Source of the DNA: Qipengyuania xiapuensis
GTDB taxonomy: Bacteria > Pseudomonadota > Alphaproteobacteria > Sphingomonadales > Sphingomonadaceae
DNA length: 64,000 nt
Direction: 5' to 3'
Assembly: GCF_019711395.1 (NCBI RefSeq)
Contig: NZ_JAIGNL010000002.1
Coordinates: 186,001-250,000, forward strand
This document shows, piece by piece, positions 9,254 through 20,940 of this stretch. The notes below the pieces were generated by a model. It saw only the letters and a program-made list of their open reading frames with translations. It did no database searches and had not been told where the DNA came from. The position numbers and the translations under genes were made by a program. The first letter of the stretch is position 1. Each line of letters starts with the position of its first letter.

Positions 9254-10081
9254 TCAGGCGGCCAGCGCTTCCCCGCTCAGCGTGATGCGATGCATTTCGC
9301 GGGCGTAGCCCTGATAATCGTTCATCGCATAGTGCCAGGTGGTCCGGTTGTCCCAGATCGCCACCGTGCCCGGCTCCCATTCGACGCGGCACTGGTGTTC
9401 AAGCTTCATCGCGTGATCGAACAGCTCGCGCAGGAGCGGCAGACTTTCCTCGCGGCTCATGCCCACGAAGTGCATGGTAAAGCCCGGATTGACGTAGAGC
9501 AGCTTCTGGCCGGTATGCGGGTGGCGGATGACGACAGGGTGCGTCGCGCCGGTCTTCAGGTCCTGCCCACGCAGTTCCTTGCCCTGGTCGGTCTGCGCGT
9601 AGAGACCATCGGGCGCATAGATATGGTCCGCGGTGTGGAATGCCTCCAACCCTTCGATCCGCTCCTTCATCTCGTCTGACAGGCTTTCGTAGGCGGCGCC
9701 CATATGCGCCCAGAGCGTGTCGCCGCCCTTGGGTGGTAGCGTGCGCGCGACGAGGATGGAGCCCATCGCCGGGACCTGGTCATAGGAGTGATCGGTGTGC
9801 CACCCGCCGCCGATATTGGTGGTCTGGTCCTCGCTCTTCCGGACCACCGCGATTTCAGGGTGTTCGTCGGTCAGCGGGAAATAATTGTTGATGTCGATCC
9901 CGCCCCAGCGCTTCGCGAAGGCGATATGATCGTCGGGCGAGAATTCCTGGTCGCGGAAGATCGCCACGCCGTGCCGATATATAAGGTCGCGCACCTCATC
10001 GAGATCCGCTCCATCGAGCCCCGCCAACGAAACATCGCTAATCTCGACCCCGCAATGCGATGCCATCGGTGTCGTCTTCAT
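9254..10081 (-). CDS. TauD/TfdA family Fe(II)/2-oxoglutarate dioxygenase
   Basis: 275 residues, the normal length for TauD. The metal ligands fit H95-x-D97 in 'GWHTDHSY' and H250 in 'TTWHYAMNDY'; R265 in 'EMHRITL' would bind 2-oxoglutarate. These enzymes hydroxylate small substrates such as taurine, sulfonates or chlorophenoxyacetates. The gene stands alone, with no sulfonate transporter nearby, so the substrate cannot be assigned. It is convergent with the preceding membrane protein gene and divergent from the ATP synthase operon. Confidence 0.88.
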   Translation of the reverse strand: MKTTPMASHCGVEISDVSLAGLDGADLDEVRDLIYRHGVAIFRDQEFSPDDHIAFAKRWGGIDINNYFPLTDEHPEIAVVRKSEDQTTNIGGGWHTDHSYDQVPAMGSILVARTLPPKGGDTLWAHMGAAYESLSDEMKERIEGLEAFHTADHIYAPDGLYAQTDQGKELRGQDLKTGATHPVVIRHPHTGQKLLYVNPGFTMHFVGMSREESLPLLRELFDHAMKLEHQCRVEWEPGTVAIWDNRTTWHYAMNDYQGYAREMHRITLSGEALAA

Positions 10082-10163
10082 CAGGTCTCTCCCGGTCCCG
10101 GCTTGGGCCTACTGATTTACCCCACGAAGCGCTCATCTCCAAATTTATCCCGCGTGAGTCGGG

Positions 10164-10192
10164 TTGCCTTGCCGCACCCCCTTTGCTAGGCG
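10164..10192 (+). promoter_or_regulatory. Predicted promoter of the atpHAGDC operon
   Basis: TTGCCT, a 17-base spacer, then TAGGCG, followed by a GC-rich start region. The same layout (TTGCC-N17-TAGG) is seen before ndk and typA, and TTGCC-N17-TAAT before pepA, which is why I give it some weight. It lies about 90 bases before atpH. Confidence 0.45.
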
Positions 10193-10282
10193 CGCGCCAA
10201 TCTTGCCGGAGCGACTCATTTTCGCCTCCAACATGGCAGGAAACGACAGACCTTTTTTCCGACCCTTAGAGGACGAGAACGC

Positions 10283-12378
<2,096 letters not shown>

Positions 12379-12405
12379 GACCCACGAGCCTAACAGGGAG
12401 CCGTC

Positions 12406-13278
12406 ATGGCCTCGCTTAAAGAACTCAAGGGCCGGATCAACTCGGTCAAGTCGACCCAGAAGATCACCAAGGCCAAGCAGATGGTCGCAGCAGCCAAGCT
12501 GCGCCGTGCGCAGGCTGCTGCCGAAGCCGCACGCCCCTATGCCGAACGGCTGTCGGGCGTGATGGCCTCACTCGCCGGCAAGGTGAGCGGCGACAGCGCG
12601 CCCAAGCTGCTCGCAGGAACCGGTTCGGACAAGCGCCACCTGCTGGTGGTCGTGAACACCGACAAGGGCCTGTGTGGCGGTCTCAACGCGAACATCGTCA
12701 AGGCTGCCAAGGCCAAGGCGCGCGAACTGATCGCCGACGGCAAGGACGTGACCTTCTACCTCGTCGGCAAGAAGGGCCGCGCCCCGATCAAGCGCGACTA
12801 TGCCGACAAGATCGAAAAGCACTTCGACACCTCGAACGTCCGCAACCCGGGCTTCGAAGAGGCCGAAGCGATCGCCGATGATCTGATCGAGCGTTTCGAG
12901 AAGGGCGAATTCGACGTTGCCCACCTCGTCTACCCGATCTTCAAGTCGGCCCTCGCCCAGGACCCGACCGCCGACCAGCTGATCCCCGTCCCCTCGCCGG
13001 AAAGCGAAGGTACCGGCGGTGACGCAGTGGTCGAATACGAGCCGGGCGAAGAGGAAATCCTCGAGGAACTGCTCCCGCGCTACGTGAAGACCCAGCTCTT
13101 CGGTGCGCTGCTCGAGCGCGAGGCATCCGAACAGGGTGCATCGATGACCGCGATGGACAACGCCACGCGCAACGCCGGCGACCTCATCAACAAGCTGACC
13201 ATCCAGTACAACCGCAGCCGCCAGGCCGCGATTACCACCGAGCTGATCGAAATCATCGCCGGTGCCGAAGCCCTCTAA
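12406..13278 (+). CDS. atpG: F1F0 ATP synthase subunit gamma
   Basis: 290 residues, the central rotor shaft of F1. The N-terminal helix '[20 protein letters not shown]' and the C-terminal '[29 protein letters not shown]' are strongly conserved. CAGGGAG precedes the ATG. It is followed 13 bases later by an unusual extra gene rather than directly by atpD. Confidence 0.96.
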   Translation: MASLKELKGRINSVKSTQKITKAKQMVAAAKLRRAQAAAEAARPYAERLSGVMASLAGKVSGDSAPKLLAGTGSDKRHLLVVVNTDKGLCGGLNANIVKAAKAKARELIADGKDVTFYLVGKKGRAPIKRDYADKIEKHFDTSNVRNPGFEEAEAIADDLIERFEKGEFDVAHLVYPIFKSALAQDPTADQLIPVPSPESEGTGGDAVVEYEPGEEEILEELLPRYVKTQLFGALLEREASEQGASMTAMDNATRNAGDLINKLTIQYNRSRQAAITTELIEIIAGAEAL

Positions 13279-13291
13279 AGGACGACGAAAA

Positions 13292-13627
13292 GTGAAGAAA
13301 CTCGCTCTCCTCCTGCCGATCGCCCTCCTCGCCGCTTGCGGTGAAGAGCCCGCGCCCGAGCCGACCCCGACCGAGACGGTTGCCCCCGAACCGATCGAAA
13401 CGCTCGCGGCTCCCGATCAGGCGCTGTTTACCGAGATGTATGCCGAAGCATGCCCCTCGGACGATGCGGTGAACACTGCCGTCTGCCGCCGCGCCGGCAT
13501 GGGCTCCGAAGACGTCGTTTGCGAATTCGGCCTCGGTGAAGACGAATACCTGCGCAACAAGGCAACCCTGACCGCCGGCGACGGCGAATGGGTACTTGCC
13601 GATCCCGAAAACGTTTGCGTCGGCTGA
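13292..13627 (+). CDS. Small predicted lipoprotein encoded between atpG and atpD
   Basis: 111 residues starting from GTG with AAAGGA upstream. A lipoprotein signal with lipobox 'LLAAC' puts the lipidated Cys at residue 16. A short Pro/Glu/Thr-rich linker follows, then about 75 residues containing four cysteines and a 'CEFGLGEDEY...DGEWVLADPENVC' end. I do not recognise the family. It lies in the same direction 13 bases after atpG and 29 before atpD, so it must be on the ATP synthase transcript. As a lipoprotein it should sit in the envelope, not in the F1 head. A role in the synthase is only suggested by position. Confidence 0.8.
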   Translation: MKKLALLLPIALLAACGEEPAPEPTPTETVAPEPIETLAAPDQALFTEMYAEACPSDDAVNTAVCRRAGMGSEDVVCEFGLGEDEYLRNKATLTAGDGEWVLADPENVCVG

Positions 13628-13653
13628 CGCGATAACTCGAAACCAGGACTTAG

Positions 13654-15114
<1,461 letters not shown>

Positions 15115-15118
15115 GCAC

Positions 15119-15376
15119 ATGGCCCTCCACTTCGAACTCGTCACGCCGGCCAAGCTGGTCCGTTCGGAAGACGTCCACATGGTGGTCGTCCCCGGTACGG
15201 AAGGCGAATTCGGCGTGCTCGAGGGCCACGCGCCCTTCATGTCGACCATCCGCGACGGCGAAGTCCAGGTCTACAAGACCGAAGGCGGCGCGCCGGAGAC
15301 CATCGAGGTCCGCGGCGGCTTCGCCGAAGTCGGCGAGAATGGCCTGACGGTCCTCGCGGAGCATGTCGAAGGCTGA
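15119..15376 (+). CDS. atpC: F1F0 ATP synthase subunit epsilon, short form
   Basis: 85 residues covering only the N-terminal beta-sandwich ('[20 protein letters not shown]...[14 protein letters not shown]'). The C-terminal pair of helices found in the roughly 135-residue epsilon of many bacteria is absent, so the epsilon-type inhibition of ATP hydrolysis should be lost. Alphaproteobacteria often use a separate zeta subunit for inhibition; that gene is not in this window. The stop is followed by a good terminator. Confidence 0.94.
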   Translation: MALHFELVTPAKLVRSEDVHMVVVPGTEGEFGVLEGHAPFMSTIRDGEVQVYKTEGGAPETIEVRGGFAEVGENGLTVLAEHVEG

Positions 15377-15401
15377 GCCTTTCGGACAATCGCACAAGAT
15401 T

Positions 15402-15428
15402 AAGGGCGGCCCTCGGGTCGCCCTTTTT
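15402..15428 (+). terminator. Intrinsic terminator of the ATP synthase operon
   Basis: Stem AAGGGCG/CGCCCTT with a 10-base loop followed by a run of T, 25 bases after the atpC stop. Confidence 0.85.
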
Positions 15429-15527
15429 CGTTGGTCCACCCTCATTGCCCGCTCGTCGAGCAGGGCTGTCCTTTCCTTTCTCTATGAGCAGGTTAGAAGC
15501 GACCCGCATCATATGCAGGAGAGGACT

Positions 15528-17660
15528 GTGAAACGTGTTTCTACGCTGGCATTGGCAGCGACCATGACCATCGCCACCCCCAATTCGCTCGCCGCACAGG
15601 ACGGCGTCCCGGGACCCGATGAAGATCCCTACATCTGGCTCGAAGAAGCCCGCAGCGAGGAAGCACTCGACTGGGTGCGCGCCGAGAACAACCGCACCAT
15701 GGCGCACATGGCGCAGGACCCACGCTTCGACGAGTTGACCGCCGATGCGCTGGCCATCCTCGATGCAGAGGACCGCGTGCCTTACGTCTCGATCCGCAAG
15801 GACGGGCTCTACAATTTCTGGCAGGACAAGCAGAACCCCAAGGGCGTGCTGCGCCGGACCACGCTGGAAAGCTACAAGACCGACGATCCCGAGTGGGAAA
15901 CCGTGCTCGATATCGACGCGCTCGCCGCGGCCGAGGGCAAGGAGTGGGTCTACAAGGGCAGCACCTGCCTGCCGCCCGACCAGCGCATGTGCATGATCGC
16001 CCTGTCCGACGGGGGTGAGGACGCCACCATCATGCGCGAATTCGACATGACGACGAAGCAGTTCGTCGAGGGCGGCTTCGTGATCGAGGAGAAGAGCCAG
16101 GGCGGCGTGCAGTGGCTCGATGAAGACACGCTGCTGGTCGGTCGCGACTTCGGCGGCGAGACCATCACGGAGAGCGAATATCCCTTCACCACCCGCATGT
16201 GGAAGCGCGGCACGCCGCTCTCCGAAGCAGAAGAGATCTTCCGCGGCGACAAGAGCGACGTCTGGGCAGGTTCGGGCCTGATCCGCGACAATGAAGGCAC
16301 GGTCCACCTTCGCACCGCCTTCCGCGGCATCAGCTTCCACGAGAGCATCAACTACGTCTGGCACAATGGCGAATGGCTCGAGCTCGACATGCCCAAGAAG
16401 GCCAATCTCGGCGGTATCGTCGACGGCCAGCTGACCATTTCGACCGACGTCGACTGGGAAACGCAGGGTCAGGTCTTCCCGGCCGATGCGCTGATCTCGG
16501 TCGACCTCGAGGAGTTCAAGCGCGATCCGAACGGCGCGAAGAAGACGCTCGTCTGGGCGCCTGCGGAACGCCAGACCAAGCGCGGCGGCGGCGCGACTGC
16601 CAACAGCGCCTACATGGCGATCCTCGACAATGTCGTCGGCAAGGTCCTCAAGCTCGACTATGAGGATGGCGAGTGGGTCACGACCGAAGTCAACCTGCCC
16701 GACAACGCCACGCTGAGCGTGTCGACCACCTCGTCCGAAACCGACGAGATCATGTTCACCTCGACCGACTTCCTGACGCCGAGCACGCTCTGGTACTCGG
16801 ACGGCACCGGCGATCCGGAAGTGCTCAAGACCTCGCCCAGCTACTTCGATGCCGAGGGCATGGAAGTCGAGCAGTTCGAGGCGACCAGCAAGGACGGGAC
16901 CAAGATCCCCTACTTCCTCGTGAAGCCCAAGGGCATGGAGATGGACGGCACCACGCCGACGCTGCTCTACGGTTACGGCGGTTTCCAGATCTCGCAGCTG
17001 CCCAGCTACCGCTCGCTCACCGGCAAGCTGTGGCTCGAGAATGGCGGCGCCTTCATCCTCGCCAACCTGCGCGGTGGCGGCGAGTTCGGCCCCGGCTGGC
17101 ACCAGACCGCGATCCGCGAGAACAAGCAGCGCACCTGGGACGATTTCATCGCGGTGGGCCGCGATGCGATCGACCGCGGCATCACCAATGCCGGCCAACT
17201 CGGCATCCAGGGCGGTTCGCAGGGCGGCCTTCTGGTTGGCACGGCCTTCACCCAGGCTCCCGAGCTGTTCGATGCAGCGATCGTTGCGATCCCGCTGTTC
17301 GACATGCTGCGCTACCACCTGATCGGCCGCGGCGCTTCGTGGATCGGCGAATATGGCGATCCGCGTATCCCTGAGCAGCGCGCGTGGATCGAAGGCTACT
17401 CGCCCTACCAGAAGATCGTCGAGGGCGTGGACTACCCCGCCCCGTTCCTCTGGGCATCGACCGCTGATGACCGCACGCATCCGGCTCATGCCCGCAAGGG
17501 TGCGGCCAAGCTCAAGGAACTCGGCCAGCCCTACTGGTATTACGAGGACATGACTGGGGGCCACTCGGGCGGCGTCGACAACGAACAGCGCGCCAAGCTC
17601 CAGGCCCTGCAGATGGTCTACCTGATGCAGCGCCTGATGGACGACAACGAGAGCGAATAA
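15528..17660 (+). CDS. Prolyl oligopeptidase family (S9A) serine peptidase, exported
   Basis: 710 residues: a signal peptide (cut near 'SLAAQD'), the family N-terminus 'DPYIWLEE', a beta-propeller of about 400 residues that limits access to short peptides, and an alpha/beta-hydrolase domain. The triad reads S564 in 'GGSQGG', D648 in 'TADDRTH' and H679 in 'GGHSGG'. The GTG at 15528 is preferred over an ATG 15 bases upstream because AGGAGAGG lies at the right distance. It probably degrades proline-containing or other small peptides in the periplasm. It has its own terminator. Confidence 0.9.
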   Translation: MKRVSTLALAATMTIATPNSLAAQDGVPGPDEDPYIWLEEARSEEALDWVRAENNRTMAHMAQDPRFDELTADALAILDAEDRVPYVSIRKDGLYNFWQDKQNPKGVLRRTTLESYKTDDPEWETVLDIDALAAAEGKEWVYKGSTCLPPDQRMCMIALSDGGEDATIMREFDMTTKQFVEGGFVIEEKSQGGVQWLDEDTLLVGRDFGGETITESEYPFTTRMWKRGTPLSEAEEIFRGDKSDVWAGSGLIRDNEGTVHLRTAFRGISFHESINYVWHNGEWLELDMPKKANLGGIVDGQLTISTDVDWETQGQVFPADALISVDLEEFKRDPNGAKKTLVWAPAERQTKRGGGATANSAYMAILDNVVGKVLKLDYEDGEWVTTEVNLPDNATLSVSTTSSETDEIMFTSTDFLTPSTLWYSDGTGDPEVLKTSPSYFDAEGMEVEQFEATSKDGTKIPYFLVKPKGMEMDGTTPTLLYGYGGFQISQLPSYRSLTGKLWLENGGAFILANLRGGGEFGPGWHQTAIRENKQRTWDDFIAVGRDAIDRGITNAGQLGIQGGSQGGLLVGTAFTQAPELFDAAIVAIPLFDMLRYHLIGRGASWIGEYGDPRIPEQRAWIEGYSPYQKIVEGVDYPAPFLWASTADDRTHPAHARKGAAKLKELGQPYWYYEDMTGGHSGGVDNEQRAKLQALQMVYLMQRLMDDNESE

Positions 17661-17682
17661 CCCTTCGCTGGAAGGCACAAAG

Positions 17683-17716
17683 AAGGGGCGGTCCCGCGTT
17701 GGGGCCGCCCCTTTTT
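17683..17716 (+). terminator. Intrinsic terminator after the prolyl oligopeptidase gene
   Basis: Nine-bp stem AAGGGGCGG/CCGCCCCTT followed by a T run. The A run on the other side means it may also serve the convergent SOUL gene. Confidence 0.88.
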
Positions 17717-17730
17717 CCTTTCCTGAAAGG

Positions 17731-18360
17731 CTATTTGACCGGGATCATGACCTCGTTGCGGCGCATACGGGCCGGAACGCGCGGCGCATCGTAGAAGGCG
17801 TATTCGGGCGCACCGGCTGCTTCCAGGCCCTGCTCTTCCATCCAGCGTCGCAGGAAGCCTTCCATCTTCTCGAGATCCTCCTGACGGCCCCAGCCGTCGA
17901 ATTTGACGCTCGCCATCTTGCGCGATGGGATCTCTATCAGCGTTATGTCCGATGGCGGTTCGGGCAGGGTCTCCATGGTATAGCTGTCGGGCATGACGAA
18001 ACGCGTGTTCCAGCTGCCCGTATCCTCGCCCTCGCCAATCGTTACGGGCGAGGTCATGGCAATCTTCTCAGCCTGCTTGCGAATGACGGGTGTCGTCATG
18101 CCGATAGGCGCGCGGCCGTCTTCCTGCGCAAAGATATAGGCGGCAAGGCGCCGGAACCCGGCATTCATCGCGCGCCGCCGATCGCCGGTATGCGTGACCT
18201 CGGCAACGATCATCGGTTCGTATTCGCGCACTTCGAAAGCGCCCTGCTGGGTGATGAGCTCGAACGCGGGCTCGTCGTTATATCGTCCCTGCGCGTAAAC
18301 TGCGGTTCCTGCGAGCAATGCCGCGCCCAGACCCATCGCAAGATATTTCGCTTTCACCAT
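17731..18360 (-). CDS. SOUL family heme-binding protein, exported
   Basis: 209 residues. An N-terminal hydrophobic segment ending at 'AVYAQ' looks like a signal peptide. The body has SOUL hallmarks: 'FEVREYEPMIVAEV', 'AYIFAQEDGR', 'IAMTSPV' and 'MPDSYTMETLPEP'. SOUL/HBP proteins bind heme or related tetrapyrroles; bacterial roles are poorly defined. The start at 18360 is chosen for AGAGGACG upstream rather than the ATG 18 bases earlier. It lies downstream of the glmU-HNH pair on the same strand. Confidence 0.85.
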   Translation of the reverse strand: MVKAKYLAMGLGAALLAGTAVYAQGRYNDEPAFELITQQGAFEVREYEPMIVAEVTHTGDRRRAMNAGFRRLAAYIFAQEDGRAPIGMTTPVIRKQAEKIAMTSPVTIGEGEDTGSWNTRFVMPDSYTMETLPEPPSDITLIEIPSRKMASVKFDGWGRQEDLEKMEGFLRRWMEEQGLEAAGAPEYAFYDAPRVPARMRRNEVMIPVK

Positions 18361-18431
18361 TACCGACGTCCTCTGCATGTCTCTATCTGACAGCAGTTAC
18401 GCAGCCGCTTCGTTCCCGGATGCGAGGCGGG

Positions 18432-18704
18432 TCACTTTCGCGTCGGCGCATGGAAATCGGGCGGCTTGTCGGCGATCCAGCGCAGGAACTTCGCAACTGC
18501 CTCGTTCGCGATCAGCGTTTCGCGATCCTCACCGATCCGCGCCAATTCGGCATTGGTGAAGTTGGCGTGGATAGCCTGGTGGCAGATCGGGTGCACCGGG
18601 ACCGTGAAACGCCCCTTCTTCGACTTGGGAATCGGGTGATGGTACTGGACCCGCGTGCCGACGGGCCGTTCACAAAGCCAGCAGGTGGTGCGGCCCTCGC
18701 TCAG
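18432..18704 (-). CDS. HNH endonuclease-like protein with apparent CTG start overlapping glmU
   Basis: 90 residues if started at CTG (read LSEGRTTCWLC). It carries a zinc-type CxxC (C8, C11), 'YHHP' (H22, H23) and 'HPICHQAIHANFTN' (H38, C41, H42, H46), the pattern of small HNH nucleases. Upstream, the frame is open only to a TGA at about 18738, and no ATG, GTG or TTG occurs before the cysteines. The CTG overlaps the glmU stop as CTGA, with GGAG eight bases before, so coupled initiation at CTG is the best reading. Function unknown; DNA cleavage is inferred from the motif only. Confidence 0.75.
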   Translation of the reverse strand: MSEGRTTCWLCERPVGTRVQYHHPIPKSKKGRFTVPVHPICHQAIHANFTNAELARIGEDRETLIANEAVAKFLRWIADKPPDFHAPTRK

Positions 18705-20068
18705 TCCTTCTTCTCCGACGCCTTCTTCTTTTTCATCGTGTCATGGAAGCGGTCGGCCCAGCCGGGTTTGACGAGCTGTTCGGCGCGCACCATGCGAAGC
18801 TCGCCCGGGGCGACATCGCGGCTGACGGCGCTGCCTGCGGCGACGATCGCATCGTCGCCGATCTTCACCGGCGCGATCAGCGCGCTATTGCTACCGATAA
18901 AGGCGCGCTCGCCGATCACGGTCTTGTACTTGAAGTAGCCGTCGTAATTGCAGGTGATGGTGCCAGCGCCGATGTTGGCGCCCGCCCCCACCGTCGCATC
19001 GCCGAGATAGGTCAGATGGTTGGCCTTGGCACCTTCGCCCAGCACTGCCTTCTTCATTTCGACGAAATTGCCGACCTTGCTGCCCTTTTTCATCACCGCG
19101 CCGGGGCGCAGGCGGGCATAGGGACCGACTTCGCAATCCTCGCCGACATGCGCGCCTTCGAGATGGCTGAAAGCGCGGATGCGCGAACCGCTTTCGACCT
19201 TCACGCCCGGCGCGAAGACGACGTTCGGTTCGACCGTCACGTCTGAAGCTAGATCTGTGTCATAGCTGAAGAAAACCGTCTCGGGCGCCTTCAGCGTCAC
19301 GCCGTTCTCCAGCGCCTCCTCGCGCTTCAGGTCCTGCCACTGGCGTTCTGCCGCAGCGAGCTCCTTGCGCGAATTGATACCGACGACCTCGTGCGGCCGG
19401 TCGGTGACAACGGCGGCGCAGGTACGACCTTCCTTCACCGCCACGTTGACGATGTCGGGCAGGTAATATTCGCCTTGTGCGTTGTCGTTGTCGACGCGGT
19501 CGAGCAGGTCGAAGAGCACTTCGGAGCGTGCGGCCATGAGGCCCGAATTGCACAGGCGGCAGGCCCGCTCGGCCTCGTTCGCATCCTTGAATTCCACCAT
19601 CTTCTCGATGGTCATGTCCGCATGGGTGATCACGCGGCCATATTGCAGCGCGTCTTCCGGTTCGAAGCCCAGCACCACCACGGCGGGCGCATCGGGCGCG
19701 CGCAGGCGGGCGAGCATGTCGTTCATCGTGTCGCTCTTGATGAAGGGCGCATCGCCCAGCAGCATCACGACATCGCCGTCGAACCCGGCGAGCGCTTCCT
19801 TCGCCTGCGCAACCGCATGGCCGGTGCCCAGCTGCGGCTCCTGCACCACGCATTCGGCGCGTTCGCCCAGCTGGCCGATGACCTGTTCGCGTTCGTCGCC
19901 GACGATCACGATCGTGCGGGCAGGCGCAAGCGCTTCGACCGAGGCTATCAGGTGCTCAATGATCGGGCGGCCGGCGATGTTGTGGAGGACCTTGTGCAGC
20001 CCGCTCTTGAGGCGGGTGCCCTTGCCGGCGGCGAGGATGACGGCGGCGAATTCGCGGTTCGTACTCAT
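18701..20068 (-). CDS. glmU: Bifunctional GlmU: GlcNAc-1-P uridylyltransferase / GlcN-1-P acetyltransferase
   Basis: 455 residues, normal for GlmU. The N-terminal domain has 'AAVILAAGKGTRLKS' for UTP binding; the C-terminal half is a left-handed beta-helix of hexapeptide repeats (for example 'GAGANIGAGTITCNYDG'). It makes UDP-GlcNAc for peptidoglycan and lipopolysaccharide in the cytoplasm. The start at 20068 (MSTNREFAAV) fits the family. It ends in a lysine-rich tail whose stop overlaps the HNH gene. Divergent from gph. Confidence 0.96.
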   Translation of the reverse strand: MSTNREFAAVILAAGKGTRLKSGLHKVLHNIAGRPIIEHLIASVEALAPARTIVIVGDEREQVIGQLGERAECVVQEPQLGTGHAVAQAKEALAGFDGDVVMLLGDAPFIKSDTMNDMLARLRAPDAPAVVVLGFEPEDALQYGRVITHADMTIEKMVEFKDANEAERACRLCNSGLMAARSEVLFDLLDRVDNDNAQGEYYLPDIVNVAVKEGRTCAAVVTDRPHEVVGINSRKELAAAERQWQDLKREEALENGVTLKAPETVFFSYDTDLASDVTVEPNVVFAPGVKVESGSRIRAFSHLEGAHVGEDCEVGPYARLRPGAVMKKGSKVGNFVEMKKAVLGEGAKANHLTYLGDATVGAGANIGAGTITCNYDGYFKYKTVIGERAFIGSNSALIAPVKIGDDAIVAAGSAVSRDVAPGELRMVRAEQLVKPGWADRFHDTMKKKKASEKKD

Positions 20069-20129
20069 GGCAAAGGGCCATGCCACCAATCGCTTGCAGT
20101 TTGAAGAACCATACTGCACCGCAGGCGCA

Positions 20130-20813
20130 ATGGCTGATTTTCCTTTCGACAGCGTCGGCTTCGACCTCGACGGCACATTGCTCGAGACGCACCGCGATCT
20201 CGGCACGGCAGTAAACCACGCGCTTGAACACGGCGGCTTCGATCCGGTCCCCGTCGAAAGCGCGACCGATCTGATCGGCGGCGGCGCCAAGATCATGCTC
20301 AAGCGGGCCGTGGACGCGCAGGGCGGCCTTGAGCACGAGGAATTCCGCCGCCTCTACAAGGTGATGCTGGGCTATTACTCCGAAAACAACGCGGTCCACA
20401 CGCGCCCCTACCCGCATGCGCTCGAAGTGCTCGATGAGCTTGCGGGCCGCGGCGTTCGGGTGGCGGTCGTCACCAACAAGTTCGAAGGGTTTGCCCGCCA
20501 GATCCTGACCACGCTCGGCATGATCGACCGCTTCGAAGGGATCATCGGCGGCGACAGTCTCGGCAAGGATGCGGACGGTAACTATATCGCCAAGCCTGCG
20601 CCCGGCCCCGTTCTCAAGGCCCGCGAGGTCTGCGGCGGAGGATCGATCGCCTTCATCGGCGACAGCAGCTATGACGTCAAAGCCGCACGAGCTGCAGGCG
20701 TACCCGTCGTCGTCGCCATGTACGGCTATTGCGACGGCACGGCCGAGGAACTGGGAGCGGACGCGGCGATTGATTCGCTCAAAGGCCTCATTCCCGCCCT
20801 CGAACGCCTTTAG
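20130..20813 (+). CDS. gph: Phosphoglycolate phosphatase-like HAD hydrolase
   Basis: 227 residues with the HAD motifs: nucleophile Asp in 'GFDLDGTLLET', motif II Thr in 'AVVTNK', Lys in 'KPAPGPV' and 'FIGDSSYDVKAA' acidic motif. This matches Gph, which dephosphorylates 2-phosphoglycolate formed during DNA repair. The HAD family is broad, so the substrate is probable rather than proven. Divergent from glmU, which is a recurring arrangement in related genomes as far as I recall. Confidence 0.85.
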   Translation: MADFPFDSVGFDLDGTLLETHRDLGTAVNHALEHGGFDPVPVESATDLIGGGAKIMLKRAVDAQGGLEHEEFRRLYKVMLGYYSENNAVHTRPYPHALEVLDELAGRGVRVAVVTNKFEGFARQILTTLGMIDRFEGIIGGDSLGKDADGNYIAKPAPGPVLKAREVCGGGSIAFIGDSSYDVKAARAAGVPVVVAMYGYCDGTAEELGADAAIDSLKGLIPALERL

Positions 20814-20897
20814 GAGCAAGCACTGCCCCTACGGCATCGGGCATGCCCGCCCGCAGTATTGCAAGTGCGAAGGGAACGTGGCAGTCCGCTTCGCCAA

Positions 20898-20920
20898 TTG
20901 ACCTTTACGTAAACGAAAAA
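20898..20920 (+). promoter_or_regulatory. Candidate promoter with dyad operator before the SDR gene
   Basis: A TTGACC -35-like hexamer is directly followed by the palindrome TTTACGTAAA (20904-20913) and CG. Similar TTTACGTAAACG sites are known for MerR-type LiuR regulators of branched-chain and fatty acid breakdown, which bind between -35 and -10. The assignment to that regulator is inferred. Confidence 0.4.
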
Positions 20921-20940
20921 CACACAAGCAGGAGCCTCCC

